Of a stretch of DNA of 42,734 nucleotides, positions 15,823-24,417 are shown in pieces (positions within the stretch are counted from its first letter, which is position 1; each line of letters opens with the position of its first letter). The stretch comes from a virus. A model generated the notes under the pieces. The model worked only from the letters and a program-made list of their open reading frames with translations, did no database searches and was not told the DNA's origin. Where the stretch lies: IMG/VR virus record IMGVR_UViG_3300009163_000065, positions 1 through 42,734 of that record, one strand, 5' to 3'. The position numbers and the translations under genes are program-made.

Positions 15823-16539
15823 ATGCAATTTTATAAAAATGCAAGAAATATAGAAAGGTCTGAAACAAAAAAAGCTAAATTAAAAACTTTAGATAGCAAT
15901 TCTTTTGAGCTTAAGTTAATCAATATGAATTTATCTGATAATAATATTGAAGATATAACTTTCACATACATTTTTAATAAAGATACTTTTTTAAAAGATC
16001 AAAAATTAAAAACATTAATGACAGGAGCTCATATTGTATCTGCAATATATCCTCATGAGTCTGATGAAACAAGACTTAATGCTATTGATTTTTTTAAGCA
16101 TTCAAAACATAATAAAGGAAATATTGGTTCAATTAGATTGGCATTAGATATTGCACCTATTATGTTTGGATTTATTCCTTTTTCAGACAGTCCATCGTCT
16201 GATTACATTGTTGTTGTTAATTTAAATGATGTAACTTTGGACGAAGAAGAATTAGAACCTTTAAATTTAGATAATGATGTTCATATTTCAGAGCTAGCAA
16301 ATCAGATGTTGCCAAATATTGCATTAAATAAAAATGGCAATGAAATTACTGCACAATTAAGTGTTGCTAAAGAAGGCATTGAAATTTACTTTGAAACAAC
16401 AACTGGTTATTTAAATAAAACACGTGCATTAACAGATGCAACTGGTAAAGCTACAGTTAAAGTATTTGGTGATGAGCTTGAAGGAAAGGTTAAGGCTGGA
16501 TTTAAACATTTCTCAGGTAAAGCAGAAATTAATATTTAA
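15823..16539 (+). CDS. Ig-like domain protein A (paralogue of next gene)
   Basis: 238 residues. The C-terminal 60 residues (IEIYFETTTGYLNKTRALTD, then GKATVKVFGDELEGKVKAGF) resemble an invasin/Big1-type Ig-like domain, with the typical 'TTTG... T.A.GKA' pattern. The middle contains FIPFSDSPSSDYIVVVNLND, matched by PWPDSPIEDWIVFLPAK in the following protein, so the two genes are tandem paralogues. Probably an extracellular or virion appendage protein. The ribosome site is AAAAAGGAAAAAAT. Confidence 0.6.
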   Translation: MQFYKNARNIERSETKKAKLKTLDSNSFELKLINMNLSDNNIEDITFTYIFNKDTFLKDQKLKTLMTGAHIVSAIYPHESDETRLNAIDFFKHSKHNKGNIGSIRLALDIAPIMFGFIPFSDSPSSDYIVVVNLNDVTLDEEELEPLNLDNDVHISELANQMLPNIALNKNGNEITAQLSVAKEGIEIYFETTTGYLNKTRALTDATGKATVKVFGDELEGKVKAGFKHFSGKAEINI

Positions 16540-17300
16540 TGATTGGTTACAAAAAATGTCCTCATGTAGGGGAAGAACAGTCTCCTAATACATTAGTAAT
16601 TAACCATGATAATAATGGTTTACAATATGAGTTAACTTTAATTGGAAGTAAAGATGCTGTAGTTTCACATAGACGTGAAATACAAATGGATCAGTTAGAT
16701 AAATACACTGGGTACTTATCAATGTATGATTTAACTAGAGACACTTCTTCTAATGAACGTATAAATCAACCACATGCTATTATAGGGGTTGGTTTTAGAT
16801 TACGAGAAAAAGTAAGAGTTTACGATTTCTTTAGACACTCTTGTGAATCTAAATCAACTACTGGACATGTAGTAGCTTCTATGTTAGGAGTACAACAAGG
16901 GTTCTGTTTAGCTAGACCCTGGCCTGACTCTCCAATAGAAGACTGGATTGTATTTCTTCCAGCAAAGACTATTACTATTAATGGCATTGAACAAGGTGAT
17001 AATTTTATTGAAACTATTAATGCTAATGGTTTAGATGATGTTATTCCAATGTTACCATCTATTGAACTTAAAAAAGATGAGGATGATAATATATATGTTC
17101 AATTATTAAATGCTGATGGAACATATGCACTTAAAGAAAACATAGAAGTATACTTGGAAACAACTACAGGTATTCTTCAAGAAACTAGACTTATAACAGA
17201 TAAATTAGGTAAAGCTCAAACTAAACTTTTATTAAAAGGTAAAGGTAAGGTTAAAGCAGGTTTTAAATTTTATACAGGAAAAACGGAGATAACAGTATGA
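16539..17300 (+). CDS. Ig-like domain protein B (paralogue of previous gene)
   Basis: 253 residues. It shares with the previous gene the [PF]xDSPxxDxIV segment and the C-terminal Ig-like domain (IEVYLETTTGILQETRLITD, GKAQTKLLLKG, GKVKAGFKFYTGKTEITV). The N-terminal half differs and holds Cys residues (KCPHVG, HSCESKS, FCLARP). It starts within the previous stop (TAATG) and overlaps the following oxygenase by four bases, so these genes are translated as one unit. Likely a fibre-associated protein. Confidence 0.6.
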   Translation: MIGYKKCPHVGEEQSPNTLVINHDNNGLQYELTLIGSKDAVVSHRREIQMDQLDKYTGYLSMYDLTRDTSSNERINQPHAIIGVGFRLREKVRVYDFFRHSCESKSTTGHVVASMLGVQQGFCLARPWPDSPIEDWIVFLPAKTITINGIEQGDNFIETINANGLDDVIPMLPSIELKKDEDDNIYVQLLNADGTYALKENIEVYLETTTGILQETRLITDKLGKAQTKLLLKGKGKVKAGFKFYTGKTEITV

Positions 17301-17944
17301 ACTTAGAGAATCCAAATATTGTATTACAAAGGCACTGGCCTGTTAATATCATTATAGAAGATGTTAATATTACTGATGAAGATAATCAAGAACTTATTAG
17401 AATTGGTATTGAACACTCTAAAGAATTTAAACACGTTCCTGATATTTTAGATCCTAATCGTAAAGGTTATAATCTTTTAGATGTTGAACATCCTGTTATT
17501 GATAAATTTAAAGCTTATATTAAATCTAGAGTTCGTATGATGATGCATGCAGAAGGCTTTATTGATCCTGAAAAGTATGAAATAGAAGCTTTAGTTGTAG
17601 CTAGACAACATGAACATGGCGACAGAAGTAAAACTCATAATCATCGTGGATGTGATTATGTAGGTGTATACTATGCAGATCTTGATGTTGTAAATGAACC
17701 TGGTGATAATTTTAAACAACCTAAAGGTAGATTTATATTTACAGATCCTATTACACAAAGATCACGTGCTTTAAATCATACACAAAACGTAGACATTGTT
17801 GTACGTCCAAAATTTATGATTATGCATCCAGCATATTTATATCATTTTAGTGAACCTTATTTAGGACAAAAAACAAGATACTTTTTTACAATTGTTGTAC
17901 GTATAGCAGAACCTATTCAGCATCCATTTTATAAAAAGATTTAA
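17297..17944 (+). CDS. 2OG-Fe(II) oxygenase A
   Basis: 215 residues of the double-stranded beta-helix dioxygenase type. The metal-binding region is SKTHNHRGCDYVGVYYADLD (His114 and His116, HxH with following GVYY, as in the PF13759-type putative 2OG oxygenases). The distal ligand is in AYLYHFSEP (His183), and the 2OG-binding Arg in TRYFFTI (Arg194). Likely hydroxylates a protein or small molecule. Substrate unknown. It is half of a tandem pair with the next gene. Confidence 0.75.
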   Translation: MNLENPNIVLQRHWPVNIIIEDVNITDEDNQELIRIGIEHSKEFKHVPDILDPNRKGYNLLDVEHPVIDKFKAYIKSRVRMMMHAEGFIDPEKYEIEALVVARQHEHGDRSKTHNHRGCDYVGVYYADLDVVNEPGDNFKQPKGRFIFTDPITQRSRALNHTQNVDIVVRPKFMIMHPAYLYHFSEPYLGQKTRYFFTIVVRIAEPIQHPFYKKI

Positions 17945-17946
17945 TT

Positions 17947-18570
17947 ATGCTACATCAAATGTGGCCTGTTAACCTTCTTATTGAAGAAGACTTTTTAACA
18001 GATGAAGACAATAAAGAATTGCTTAAAACAATACTTCCTGAAATAGATAAGTTTAATGGTGTACCTGAAATCTTTAATAGAGATATTAAAATACCAAACT
18101 TATTCTTAGAAAATAAACCTATTATCCAAAAGTTTAAAATTATGGTTAAAAATAGGTTATATCAAATGCTTCATGCTGAGGGATTTATTGATCCTGATTC
18201 TTTAGAGATTCAAGTTAATGCCTTTCCTAGACGGTTTACTAAAGGCATGAGAGCAAGACCACATACTCACCGTGGTATTGATTATACAGGTGTTTACTAT
18301 TTAGATTTAGAAGTTACTGACAAAGGTCAGAATTCTTGTGATAATGATGATGGGAGATTACTATTTATAGACCCTATTGCACAGCGTTCTAGGGGCCTTA
18401 ATCACAATATGTTAATACAGTTAATACCTAAGCCTAGGTTACTTATTATGCATCCTTCTTATGTGTTCCATGAGTCTGAGATGTATAAGGGTAATAAAGA
18501 TAGGATCTTAATTGTAATTAATGCTAAAGTAAAAGACCGTCAACAAGCTGACTCGTTTATTACAATATGA
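17947..18570 (+). CDS. 2OG-Fe(II) oxygenase B (paralogue of A)
   Basis: 207 residues, similar throughout to the previous gene: both begin HxMWPVNLLIEE or close, share AEGFIDP, then HTHRGIDYTGVYYLDLEV (metal-binding His pair), GRLLFIDPIAQRSRGLNHN, and YVFHESEMYKGNKDRIL (distal His and Arg). Tandem duplication is evident. The two enzymes may act on two sites or substrates. The start lies two bases after the previous stop. Confidence 0.75.
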   Translation: MLHQMWPVNLLIEEDFLTDEDNKELLKTILPEIDKFNGVPEIFNRDIKIPNLFLENKPIIQKFKIMVKNRLYQMLHAEGFIDPDSLEIQVNAFPRRFTKGMRARPHTHRGIDYTGVYYLDLEVTDKGQNSCDNDDGRLLFIDPIAQRSRGLNHNMLIQLIPKPRLLIMHPSYVFHESEMYKGNKDRILIVINAKVKDRQQADSFITI

Positions 18571-19091
18571 TCATAGATAATTTCCTATCTCAAAAAGACT
18601 GGGATTATTGTTATGAATACTTTAAACAAGGGTACTGGCAGTTTCCAAATCTAAGTGGTATACAAGGTAATCAAGGTTGGAGAATATTTAACCCTGAGGT
18701 AGAAAACAATATAGGTAGGGTTCTTTACAGTGCTTTAAGTAAACATAACCTTAAACCCTATGCTATTAAAAGAGTTGGTATAAATGGAGCTACTACTTTA
18801 AATGAATCTCATCTACATAGAGATGGTCCCCCAGGGGATTTAAGTTTAATATGGTTTGCTTCTAAAGATTGGGATAAATCTTATGGTGGTAACCTTAAAG
18901 TTTACACTAAGAATAGCTTGACAGAACCTACCATTATAGAATATAATAGTAATAGGGCTGTAATATTTGATTCTAACTTATTGCACATACCTGACACTCC
19001 TAGTGTTAAAAACATACTTAGAATTACTGTAGGGTTACATTTAACTCCAGCATCTGAGTGGAACTATCAATATATACCGAGAGATAATTAA
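18567..19091 (+). CDS. 2OG-Fe(II) oxygenase C, prolyl-hydroxylase-like
   Basis: 174 residues with the full iron and 2OG set: HLHRDGPPGD (His84, Asp86), LLHIPDTPS (His140) and LRITVGLH (Arg152), in the arrangement of prolyl 4-hydroxylase-type enzymes. It is distinct from the two preceding oxygenases. Overlaps the previous gene by four bases and the radical SAM gene by one base (TAATG), so it is probably coexpressed with it. Confidence 0.75.
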   Translation: MIIDNFLSQKDWDYCYEYFKQGYWQFPNLSGIQGNQGWRIFNPEVENNIGRVLYSALSKHNLKPYAIKRVGINGATTLNESHLHRDGPPGDLSLIWFASKDWDKSYGGNLKVYTKNSLTEPTIIEYNSNRAVIFDSNLLHIPDTPSVKNILRITVGLHLTPASEWNYQYIPRDN

Positions 19092-20464
19092 TGCCTTTAT
19101 TTACAATTACCGCACAAAACTTTGTCACCCAAGATAAAAAAACAATATTATATGATTCGTCATTAAGTACTCTTAAATGGGAAGACGGTACAGACATAGT
19201 AAAAACTACCCCTAAAAATGATGATGTTGTTATCCCTGCTAAAATTGAAAAGGGTAAACGTAATTTAAAAACCATTAAAATTCAATTAGGTTTATCTTGT
19301 AACTTTGAATGTGAGTATTGTAATCAAAGATTTGTACCCCACGCAGAAGAAACTAATCCAGAGTATGTAGATACTTTTATTAATAACATGGATAGTTGGT
19401 ATAAAGGGGATGGTAAAGTTAACTTTGAGTTTTGGGGTGGAGAGCCTTTTGTTTATTGGAAAACATTTAAACCTCTTGCAGAAAAGTTAAAGTTAAAGTA
19501 TCCAAATTGTACAATGTCAGTAATTACTAATGGTAGTTTACTAGACAAAGAAAAGAATGATTGGTTAGAGTTATTTGAATTTGCAGTATCTATATCTCAT
19601 GATGGTCCTGGACAACATGTAAGAGGACCAGATCCATTAAATGATCCTGAATCTAAAGCAGGAGTTATAGATTTATATAAAAGATTAGCTCCAGTAGGTA
19701 AACTTAGTTTTAACTCTATGATTAATTCTAAGAATATAAGTAGAGTTGCTATTCAAGAATGGTTTGAAAACTTTGTTACTACAGAAATAGGACCTGAGTA
19801 CTTACAATACCTTGGAATAGGTGAGGGTACTTTTGTAGATGCCTATGATGAAGGTGGATTAGCCACATCATTATTACATGAAGAAGAAGATGTAAACTAT
19901 AGAAATATAGCTGCAGCTGAAATAAGAACTAATAAAGCTAATAGATTTGGTACCCTTCAACAAAAGTCTTTAAACTTTATTAAAGGTCTTTATGAAGGTC
20001 AAAGAATAGAATCATTACCACAAAAATGTGGAATGGATAAAGAAGATAATATTGCTATAGATTTAAATGGTAATGTTCTTACTTGTCAGAATGTAAGTCC
20101 TGTATCACATAACCCTGCAGGAATCTCACATCATATAGGGCATGTATCTAATTTAGAAGCTGTAGAAATTAAAACAGGAACTCATTGGAGTGACAGGTCT
20201 GAATGCCCTAACTGCCCTGTGTTACATTTATGTAAAGGTGCTTGTTTCTTTTTAACAGGTGAGCTTTGGGAAGCTTCTTGTAATAATGCTTATAGTGATA
20301 ATGTAATTGTATTTTGTAATACTATAGAAGCAGTTACTGATTACTTTCCTATACACATTGATGGGCCTTTAAGAAAAGATAGAAAAGATTTATTTTGGAT
20401 TATTAATGGCAAACCAGATAAACTTCGTAAACCTAAAAAAGTAATACCTATTATGCAAGGATAA
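19091..20464 (+). CDS. Radical SAM enzyme with SPASM-type C-terminus
   Basis: 457 residues. CNFECEYC (Cys70, 74 and 77) is the CX3CX2C cluster of radical SAM enzymes, followed by the GGEP motif (FWGGEPF, 116-119). The C-terminal part has eight more cysteines (313, 332, 372, 375, 381, 385, 397 and 409) spaced as in SPASM domains, which bind two further Fe-S clusters. SPASM enzymes mostly modify peptides and proteins (anaerobic sulfatase maturation, thioether or C-C crosslinks). The first 50 residues are an extra beta-like region. The motif context resembles anSME-type enzymes more than PqqE. It sits in the tail gene block, next to three oxygenases. Confidence 0.85.
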   Translation: MPLFTITAQNFVTQDKKTILYDSSLSTLKWEDGTDIVKTTPKNDDVVIPAKIEKGKRNLKTIKIQLGLSCNFECEYCNQRFVPHAEETNPEYVDTFINNMDSWYKGDGKVNFEFWGGEPFVYWKTFKPLAEKLKLKYPNCTMSVITNGSLLDKEKNDWLELFEFAVSISHDGPGQHVRGPDPLNDPESKAGVIDLYKRLAPVGKLSFNSMINSKNISRVAIQEWFENFVTTEIGPEYLQYLGIGEGTFVDAYDEGGLATSLLHEEEDVNYRNIAAAEIRTNKANRFGTLQQKSLNFIKGLYEGQRIESLPQKCGMDKEDNIAIDLNGNVLTCQNVSPVSHNPAGISHHIGHVSNLEAVEIKTGTHWSDRSECPNCPVLHLCKGACFFLTGELWEASCNNAYSDNVIVFCNTIEAVTDYFPIHIDGPLRKDRKDLFWIINGKPDKLRKPKKVIPIMQG

Positions 20465-20467
20465 CAC

Positions 20468-20833
20468 ATGGATCCAATTACAATTTTATCAGCATTTGCT
20501 CCAGTAGTAATGGACTTAGGTAAGTCCCTTATTAATCGTTTTGTAGCACCTAATGAATTTAAACCTGCAACAATAGAGCAGTATGCTCAGATGAAGAACA
20601 TAGATTTAGAGTTCTTTAAAGTAATGAACGAAGCAGGATCAGGTAACCCATCATACCCTTGGGTAGAAGCAGTTACTAGATTAATGAGACCAGCTATTGG
20701 TCTTATTGTTTTATCTACTTGGGCATATATGCATCTTAATGGTATTGCAACACAAGAAGTAGATAACTTTGCTAGTGCTGTAGGTTTCTACTTATTTGGT
20801 GAGAGAAGCTTATTTTATATTAAAAAGAAATGA
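20468..20833 (+). CDS. Putative holin (3TM-type family)
   Basis: 121 residues. The pattern PWVEAVTRLMRPAIGLIVLS, then WAYMHLNG and a C-terminus VGFYLFGERSLFYIKKK, is typical of the small '3TM holin' family known from phage and gene transfer agents. At least two hydrophobic segments are visible (near 8-25 and 75-95). It would form holes in the inner membrane at lysis. The last bases overlap the metalloprotein gene (ATGA). Confidence 0.7.
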   Translation: MDPITILSAFAPVVMDLGKSLINRFVAPNEFKPATIEQYAQMKNIDLEFFKVMNEAGSGNPSYPWVEAVTRLMRPAIGLIVLSTWAYMHLNGIATQEVDNFASAVGFYLFGERSLFYIKKK

Positions 20834-21168
20834 AACTTATAACAGTTGAGTCGTGTAAAGCAGTTTACAGAATGTTATGTGAACTGCCACCTTTCAACAA
20901 GTATCAGTTACCAAGACCTTCAGAGATAGAGTTTTTAGTTGTAGATGATCCTTCTATGTATGGGCAATACATACCAGAGCCTCATAATATTACTATAAGT
21001 AGTGCTAAGATGAGTCATCTACAAACACTAGAGAAAACTATGGCACATGAGATGGTTCATCTTATTTTATACCTTGAAGGTAAAAGATATGAACTCCATA
21101 ACAAAAACTTCTATAAACTAACATATCAAATAGCCGAGATCTATGGCTGGGAACCTAAGGATTTATAA
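20830..21168 (+). CDS. Zinc metallopeptidase-like protein (HExxH)
   Basis: 112 residues containing TMAHEMVHLILY (His73, Glu74 and His77), the zinc-binding and catalytic motif of SprT-like and gluzincin peptidases, followed by YELHNKNFYKLTYQIA with a possible third ligand. It lies between two holin-like genes. A lysis or protein-cleaving role is possible. SprT-like domains are common in phages with unknown targets. Confidence 0.7.
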   Translation: MKLITVESCKAVYRMLCELPPFNKYQLPRPSEIEFLVVDDPSMYGQYIPEPHNITISSAKMSHLQTLEKTMAHEMVHLILYLEGKRYELHNKNFYKLTYQIAEIYGWEPKDL

Positions 21169-21347
21169 TGGAACATTTGCAAGAGTCAACTAAACACATA
21201 ATAGACACAGCTTCTATTGCTACAGCACTAGGTACAATAATGCAATTACTACCAGCAATTGCTGCTTTATTTACTATTGTATGGACTTTAATTCGTATCT
21301 ACGAAACTAAGACAATACAGAAACTATTAGGTAAAACTAAGGGATAA
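21168..21347 (+). CDS. Small class II-type holin (59 aa)
   Basis: Starts at the TAATG overlap with the preceding gene. The peptide begins MEHLQESTKHIIDTASIATA and has one hydrophobic span (about 25-45) ending TIVWTLIRIYETKTIQKL, a pattern I recognise from T7-group-like phage holins. A short basic tail (KLLGKTKG) follows. It may work with, or instead of, the larger holin upstream. Confidence 0.65.
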   Translation: MEHLQESTKHIIDTASIATALGTIMQLLPAIAALFTIVWTLIRIYETKTIQKLLGKTKG

Positions 21348-21348
21348 C

Positions 21349-22347
21349 ATGGCTACTTCAGGTACTACTACATTTACCGTTACCAGAGATCAAATTATTG
21401 AAGCTGCTCTACGTAGTTTAGCAGTCCTTGAAGAAGGGGCTACACCAGGGCCTAATGCACTAGAGAATGCTTCTTTCTCTTTAAATCTTATTTTAAAGAA
21501 ATGGCAATCAGAAGGTATTAAACTATGGACTATTAAAGAGTATACATTACCTTTAGTTCCTAATCAAACTTCTTATACTATAGGACCTTCAGCAACTTAT
21601 AATTTAAATGCTGCTAAACCTTTAAGACTTATTCAAGCTTACTTAAGAAACTTATCTAATGCTACATACTCAGTAGGTGAGATTTCTTTAACGTCTGGTG
21701 GTACGGGTTATACAGTACAACCAACTAATCCAGCTGCTACTACTGGTGGTACTGGTACAGGTGCTACATTTAACTTAACATTTACTGGTCCAGTTGTTAC
21801 AAGTGTAATGCTTGCTAATACAGGTGGTAGTGGCTATGCTGTAGGTGATGTACTAACAATGACTGGTGGTACCTTTACAACACCATGTACTGTTACAGTA
21901 GACACTCTTTTAAGCGTATTTACAGACATGCCAATGACTGTTATCTCACAACAAGAGTATAATATTTTAGGTGCTAAACAATCACAAGGTAACGTAAATA
22001 CTGTATACTATAAACCTTGGAGAGATTATGGAGAACTAAGTGTATTCTTAACTCCTAATACTTTTACAGCTGAAAATTATAATTTACATTTATTTGTACA
22101 AACACCTATTGAAGACATAACATCAGCTAACCAAAACTTTGATTTTCCATCAGAGTGGTTCTTAGCTCTTAAATGGGGCCTAGTTGCAGAACTTGCATCA
22201 GATTATGAAAAGACTCTTCAAGACAAACAATACTATGAAGAAAAAGCATTAATGCTTAAGAATGAATTAATGGACTGGGATATTGAGTGGACCTCAACAT
22301 TCTTCCAACCTGATGTAAGAGGCGGATTTAACAGGAGCTTCCGATAA
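21349..22347 (+). CDS. Head-tail connector / tail accessory protein (P22 gp4-like)
   Basis: 332 residues. The N-terminus (TRDQIIEAALRSLAVLEEGA, then ALENASFSLNLILKKWQSEG) and the C-terminus (DFPSEWFLALKWGLVAELAS) match the P22 gp4-type tail accessory family that binds under the portal. In between, about residues 105-190 form a Gly/Thr-rich insert (SGGTGYTV, TGGTGTGATF, NTGGSGYAVGD) absent from the basic fold. The same type of insert occurs in the next protein. It overlaps the next gene by one base. Confidence 0.8.
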   Translation: MATSGTTTFTVTRDQIIEAALRSLAVLEEGATPGPNALENASFSLNLILKKWQSEGIKLWTIKEYTLPLVPNQTSYTIGPSATYNLNAAKPLRLIQAYLRNLSNATYSVGEISLTSGGTGYTVQPTNPAATTGGTGTGATFNLTFTGPVVTSVMLANTGGSGYAVGDVLTMTGGTFTTPCTVTVDTLLSVFTDMPMTVISQQEYNILGAKQSQGNVNTVYYKPWRDYGELSVFLTPNTFTAENYNLHLFVQTPIEDITSANQNFDFPSEWFLALKWGLVAELASDYEKTLQDKQYYEEKALMLKNELMDWDIEWTSTFFQPDVRGGFNRSFR

Positions 22348-23999
22348 TGCCTATTGTTAATATTCCATTAACAACTCCTATAAAACAACGTACCAATGAT
22401 ACTAGCAAAGATGCTAAGATGGTTAATTGTTTTAAAGAAACTTTGGCTGATGGTAGAACATTAGCTATTAAACGTCCAGGTAAAGCTGCATATACAATTA
22501 CGCCAGTACTTCCTACATCAGGGGAAGGTTTATGGTCTTATAATAATAACTTATATGCTGCTGCGGGTGGTAAACTATTTAGTATTACTAGTGGTGTATC
22601 TACACAATTACTTACAGGTATGAGTGGAGAAAATGTAAGTTGGGTAAATACCTTAGATACATCTAGCCCTCATCCTTACATGGTATTTCATGATCAAGTA
22701 AAGGGTTGGTATTTAACTGCTACAGGTACTATTTATGAAATTCGTAAAATGGTAGCTGGTGTTACTTTAGTAAGTGGTGGTTCAGGATATCCTGCAACAG
22801 GTACATTTAGTATTACAGGTTCAGTTAGTGGTAGTGGTGCTGTAGGGACTTATACTGCTGATGGTGGTGGTGTTATTACTAATGTTACTTTAACAAATCC
22901 TGGTTCTAATTACGCTGGTACATTAACTGTTGTATTTTCAGGTGCAGGAACATTAGCAGTAGCTAATGCTTATTTAAATGCATTTCCAGCAAACCCTGTT
23001 CCAGGTTTAGTATACCTTGATGGTTATGTATTTGCAATGGATTCTCAAGGACAAATCTTTCAATCTGATAATGAAAATCCTGGTCAATGGAATCCTTCAA
23101 ATTATACATCAGCTAAGTCAGAAGCAGATGAAGGTAAGGCTATAGCACGTCATCTTAATTATATTATAGCATTTAAAGAATGGACAGCTGACTTTTTCTA
23201 TGATGCAGGTAATGCACAAGGATCTGTTCTATCTATTAACCAAGCAGCTCATATGGAAATTGGATGTGCTGATGGTAATTCAATACAAAATCCAGAACAG
23301 TCTTTAATTTGGATGGGAACTGTAGTTGAAGGTGGTAGAAACATTATGGTAATGGATGGGTTATCACCTAGAAAAGTATCTACTAAAGCTGTAGAAAACT
23401 TCTTAAATGCTAGTAATTTAACTGGTACATATTCTTGGTTATATAAAATTGCTGGCCATACATTATATGGTTTAGTACTAACTGATCAAAATGTAACCCT
23501 TGTATATGACTTAGCAGAAGATCAATGGCATTATTGGACTACAAGTAAAGATTATATTGCAGGTGGTGAAAACTACTTTGAATGTTCTTTTGTAACACAA
23601 TTCCCATTTAACAGTGGTAACTTTTATGTATTAGATGCTGTTAATGGTTTAGTATTTACATTAAGTCCTAATAACTATGTAGATCCTTTTGGGCCCATTA
23701 GGATGCGTGTAGTAACAGATCGTTTAGATTTTGATACGTATGCATTTAAAACAGTATCAGGTTTAACTCTTTATGGAGATACAATTAATGATGTACTTAA
23801 CATACGTCATACAGAAGATGATTATACTAACTGGTCTCAGTATAGACAAGTGCAATTAAACTCACAGAAACCAGGTTTATATCAACTTGGTAGGTTTAGA
23901 CGTAGGGCTTATGAATATCTATATCAAGGTAATAATCCTTTCCGTTTAGAAAAAGTACAATTTAATATTAATGGTAGATTAGATCCAAGCTCAGAATAA
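22347..23999 (+). CDS. Tail accessory / DNA stabilisation protein (P22 gp10-like)
   Basis: 550 residues. The opening IPLTTPIKQRTNDTSKDAKM, NCFKETL and the later beta-propeller-like repeats (WSYNNNLYAAAGGKLFSIT, LNYIIAFKEWTADFFYD) fit the packaged-DNA-stabilisation family that closes the tail hub. An inserted Gly-rich domain at about 139-205 (VSGGSGYPATG, VTLTNPGSNYAGT) resembles the one in the preceding protein. Good support from order: gp4-like, then gp10-like, as in P22. Confidence 0.8.
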   Translation: MPIVNIPLTTPIKQRTNDTSKDAKMVNCFKETLADGRTLAIKRPGKAAYTITPVLPTSGEGLWSYNNNLYAAAGGKLFSITSGVSTQLLTGMSGENVSWVNTLDTSSPHPYMVFHDQVKGWYLTATGTIYEIRKMVAGVTLVSGGSGYPATGTFSITGSVSGSGAVGTYTADGGGVITNVTLTNPGSNYAGTLTVVFSGAGTLAVANAYLNAFPANPVPGLVYLDGYVFAMDSQGQIFQSDNENPGQWNPSNYTSAKSEADEGKAIARHLNYIIAFKEWTADFFYDAGNAQGSVLSINQAAHMEIGCADGNSIQNPEQSLIWMGTVVEGGRNIMVMDGLSPRKVSTKAVENFLNASNLTGTYSWLYKIAGHTLYGLVLTDQNVTLVYDLAEDQWHYWTTSKDYIAGGENYFECSFVTQFPFNSGNFYVLDAVNGLVFTLSPNNYVDPFGPIRMRVVTDRLDFDTYAFKTVSGLTLYGDTINDVLNIRHTEDDYTNWSQYRQVQLNSQKPGLYQLGRFRRRAYEYLYQGNNPFRLEKVQFNINGRLDPSSE

Positions 24000-24415
24000 T
24001 GAATGTAATTATAGTACCACAAGAACATAGACACATTATATTTCCTAAAGTAAAACACTATCTAGAAAAAGCAGCTAAGCTTTCAGGTGGTAGAATTTCT
24101 ATAGAAGAGATTGAAAATAATGTGTTATATAAAAACCATCAGCTTTGGATTGCTTTTAATGATGATGAAATTGTAGCAACTGCTGATACAGAACTAATTC
24201 AGTATGCTAAAATTAAAACACTAGTGGGGCATTTTATTGGTGGTAAAGATTTAGAGTCTTGGAAACAATCTATTGTAGATGCAATGGCTATGTTTGGTAA
24301 AGCAGAAGGTTGTTCTAGAATTGAATTTATGGGTCGTCGTGGTTGGACTAAACCATTAAAACAGATAGGTTGGAAAGAAACGTATCGTGTATATGAATAT
24401 AATTTGGAGACGTAA
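23999..24415 (+). CDS. GNAT-like protein in tail region
   Basis: 138 residues. It begins MNVIIVPQEHRHIIFPKV; the pattern LWIAFNDDEIVATADTELI, then DAMAMFGKAEGCSRIEFMGR and GWKETYRVYEYNL resembles the GNAT acetyltransferase fold in shape. Clear acetyl-CoA loop residues cannot be seen, so activity is uncertain. Similar proteins occur in podovirus tail clusters. Joined by one base overlap to the gene upstream. Confidence 0.55.
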   Translation: MNVIIVPQEHRHIIFPKVKHYLEKAAKLSGGRISIEEIENNVLYKNHQLWIAFNDDEIVATADTELIQYAKIKTLVGHFIGGKDLESWKQSIVDAMAMFGKAEGCSRIEFMGRRGWTKPLKQIGWKETYRVYEYNLET

Positions 24416-24417
24416 CA

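Noticed and set aside
19091-20464. The radical SAM enzyme as PqqE, partner of the phage PqqA
   Set aside because: It is a SPASM enzyme like PqqE but is longer (457 residues), has an extra N-terminal region, and its motif surroundings (CNFECEYC, FWGGEPF) look more like anSME-type enzymes. It lies 21 kb away in another transcription unit, and no PqqD-like protein is visible. A direct comparison would be needed to revive the idea.
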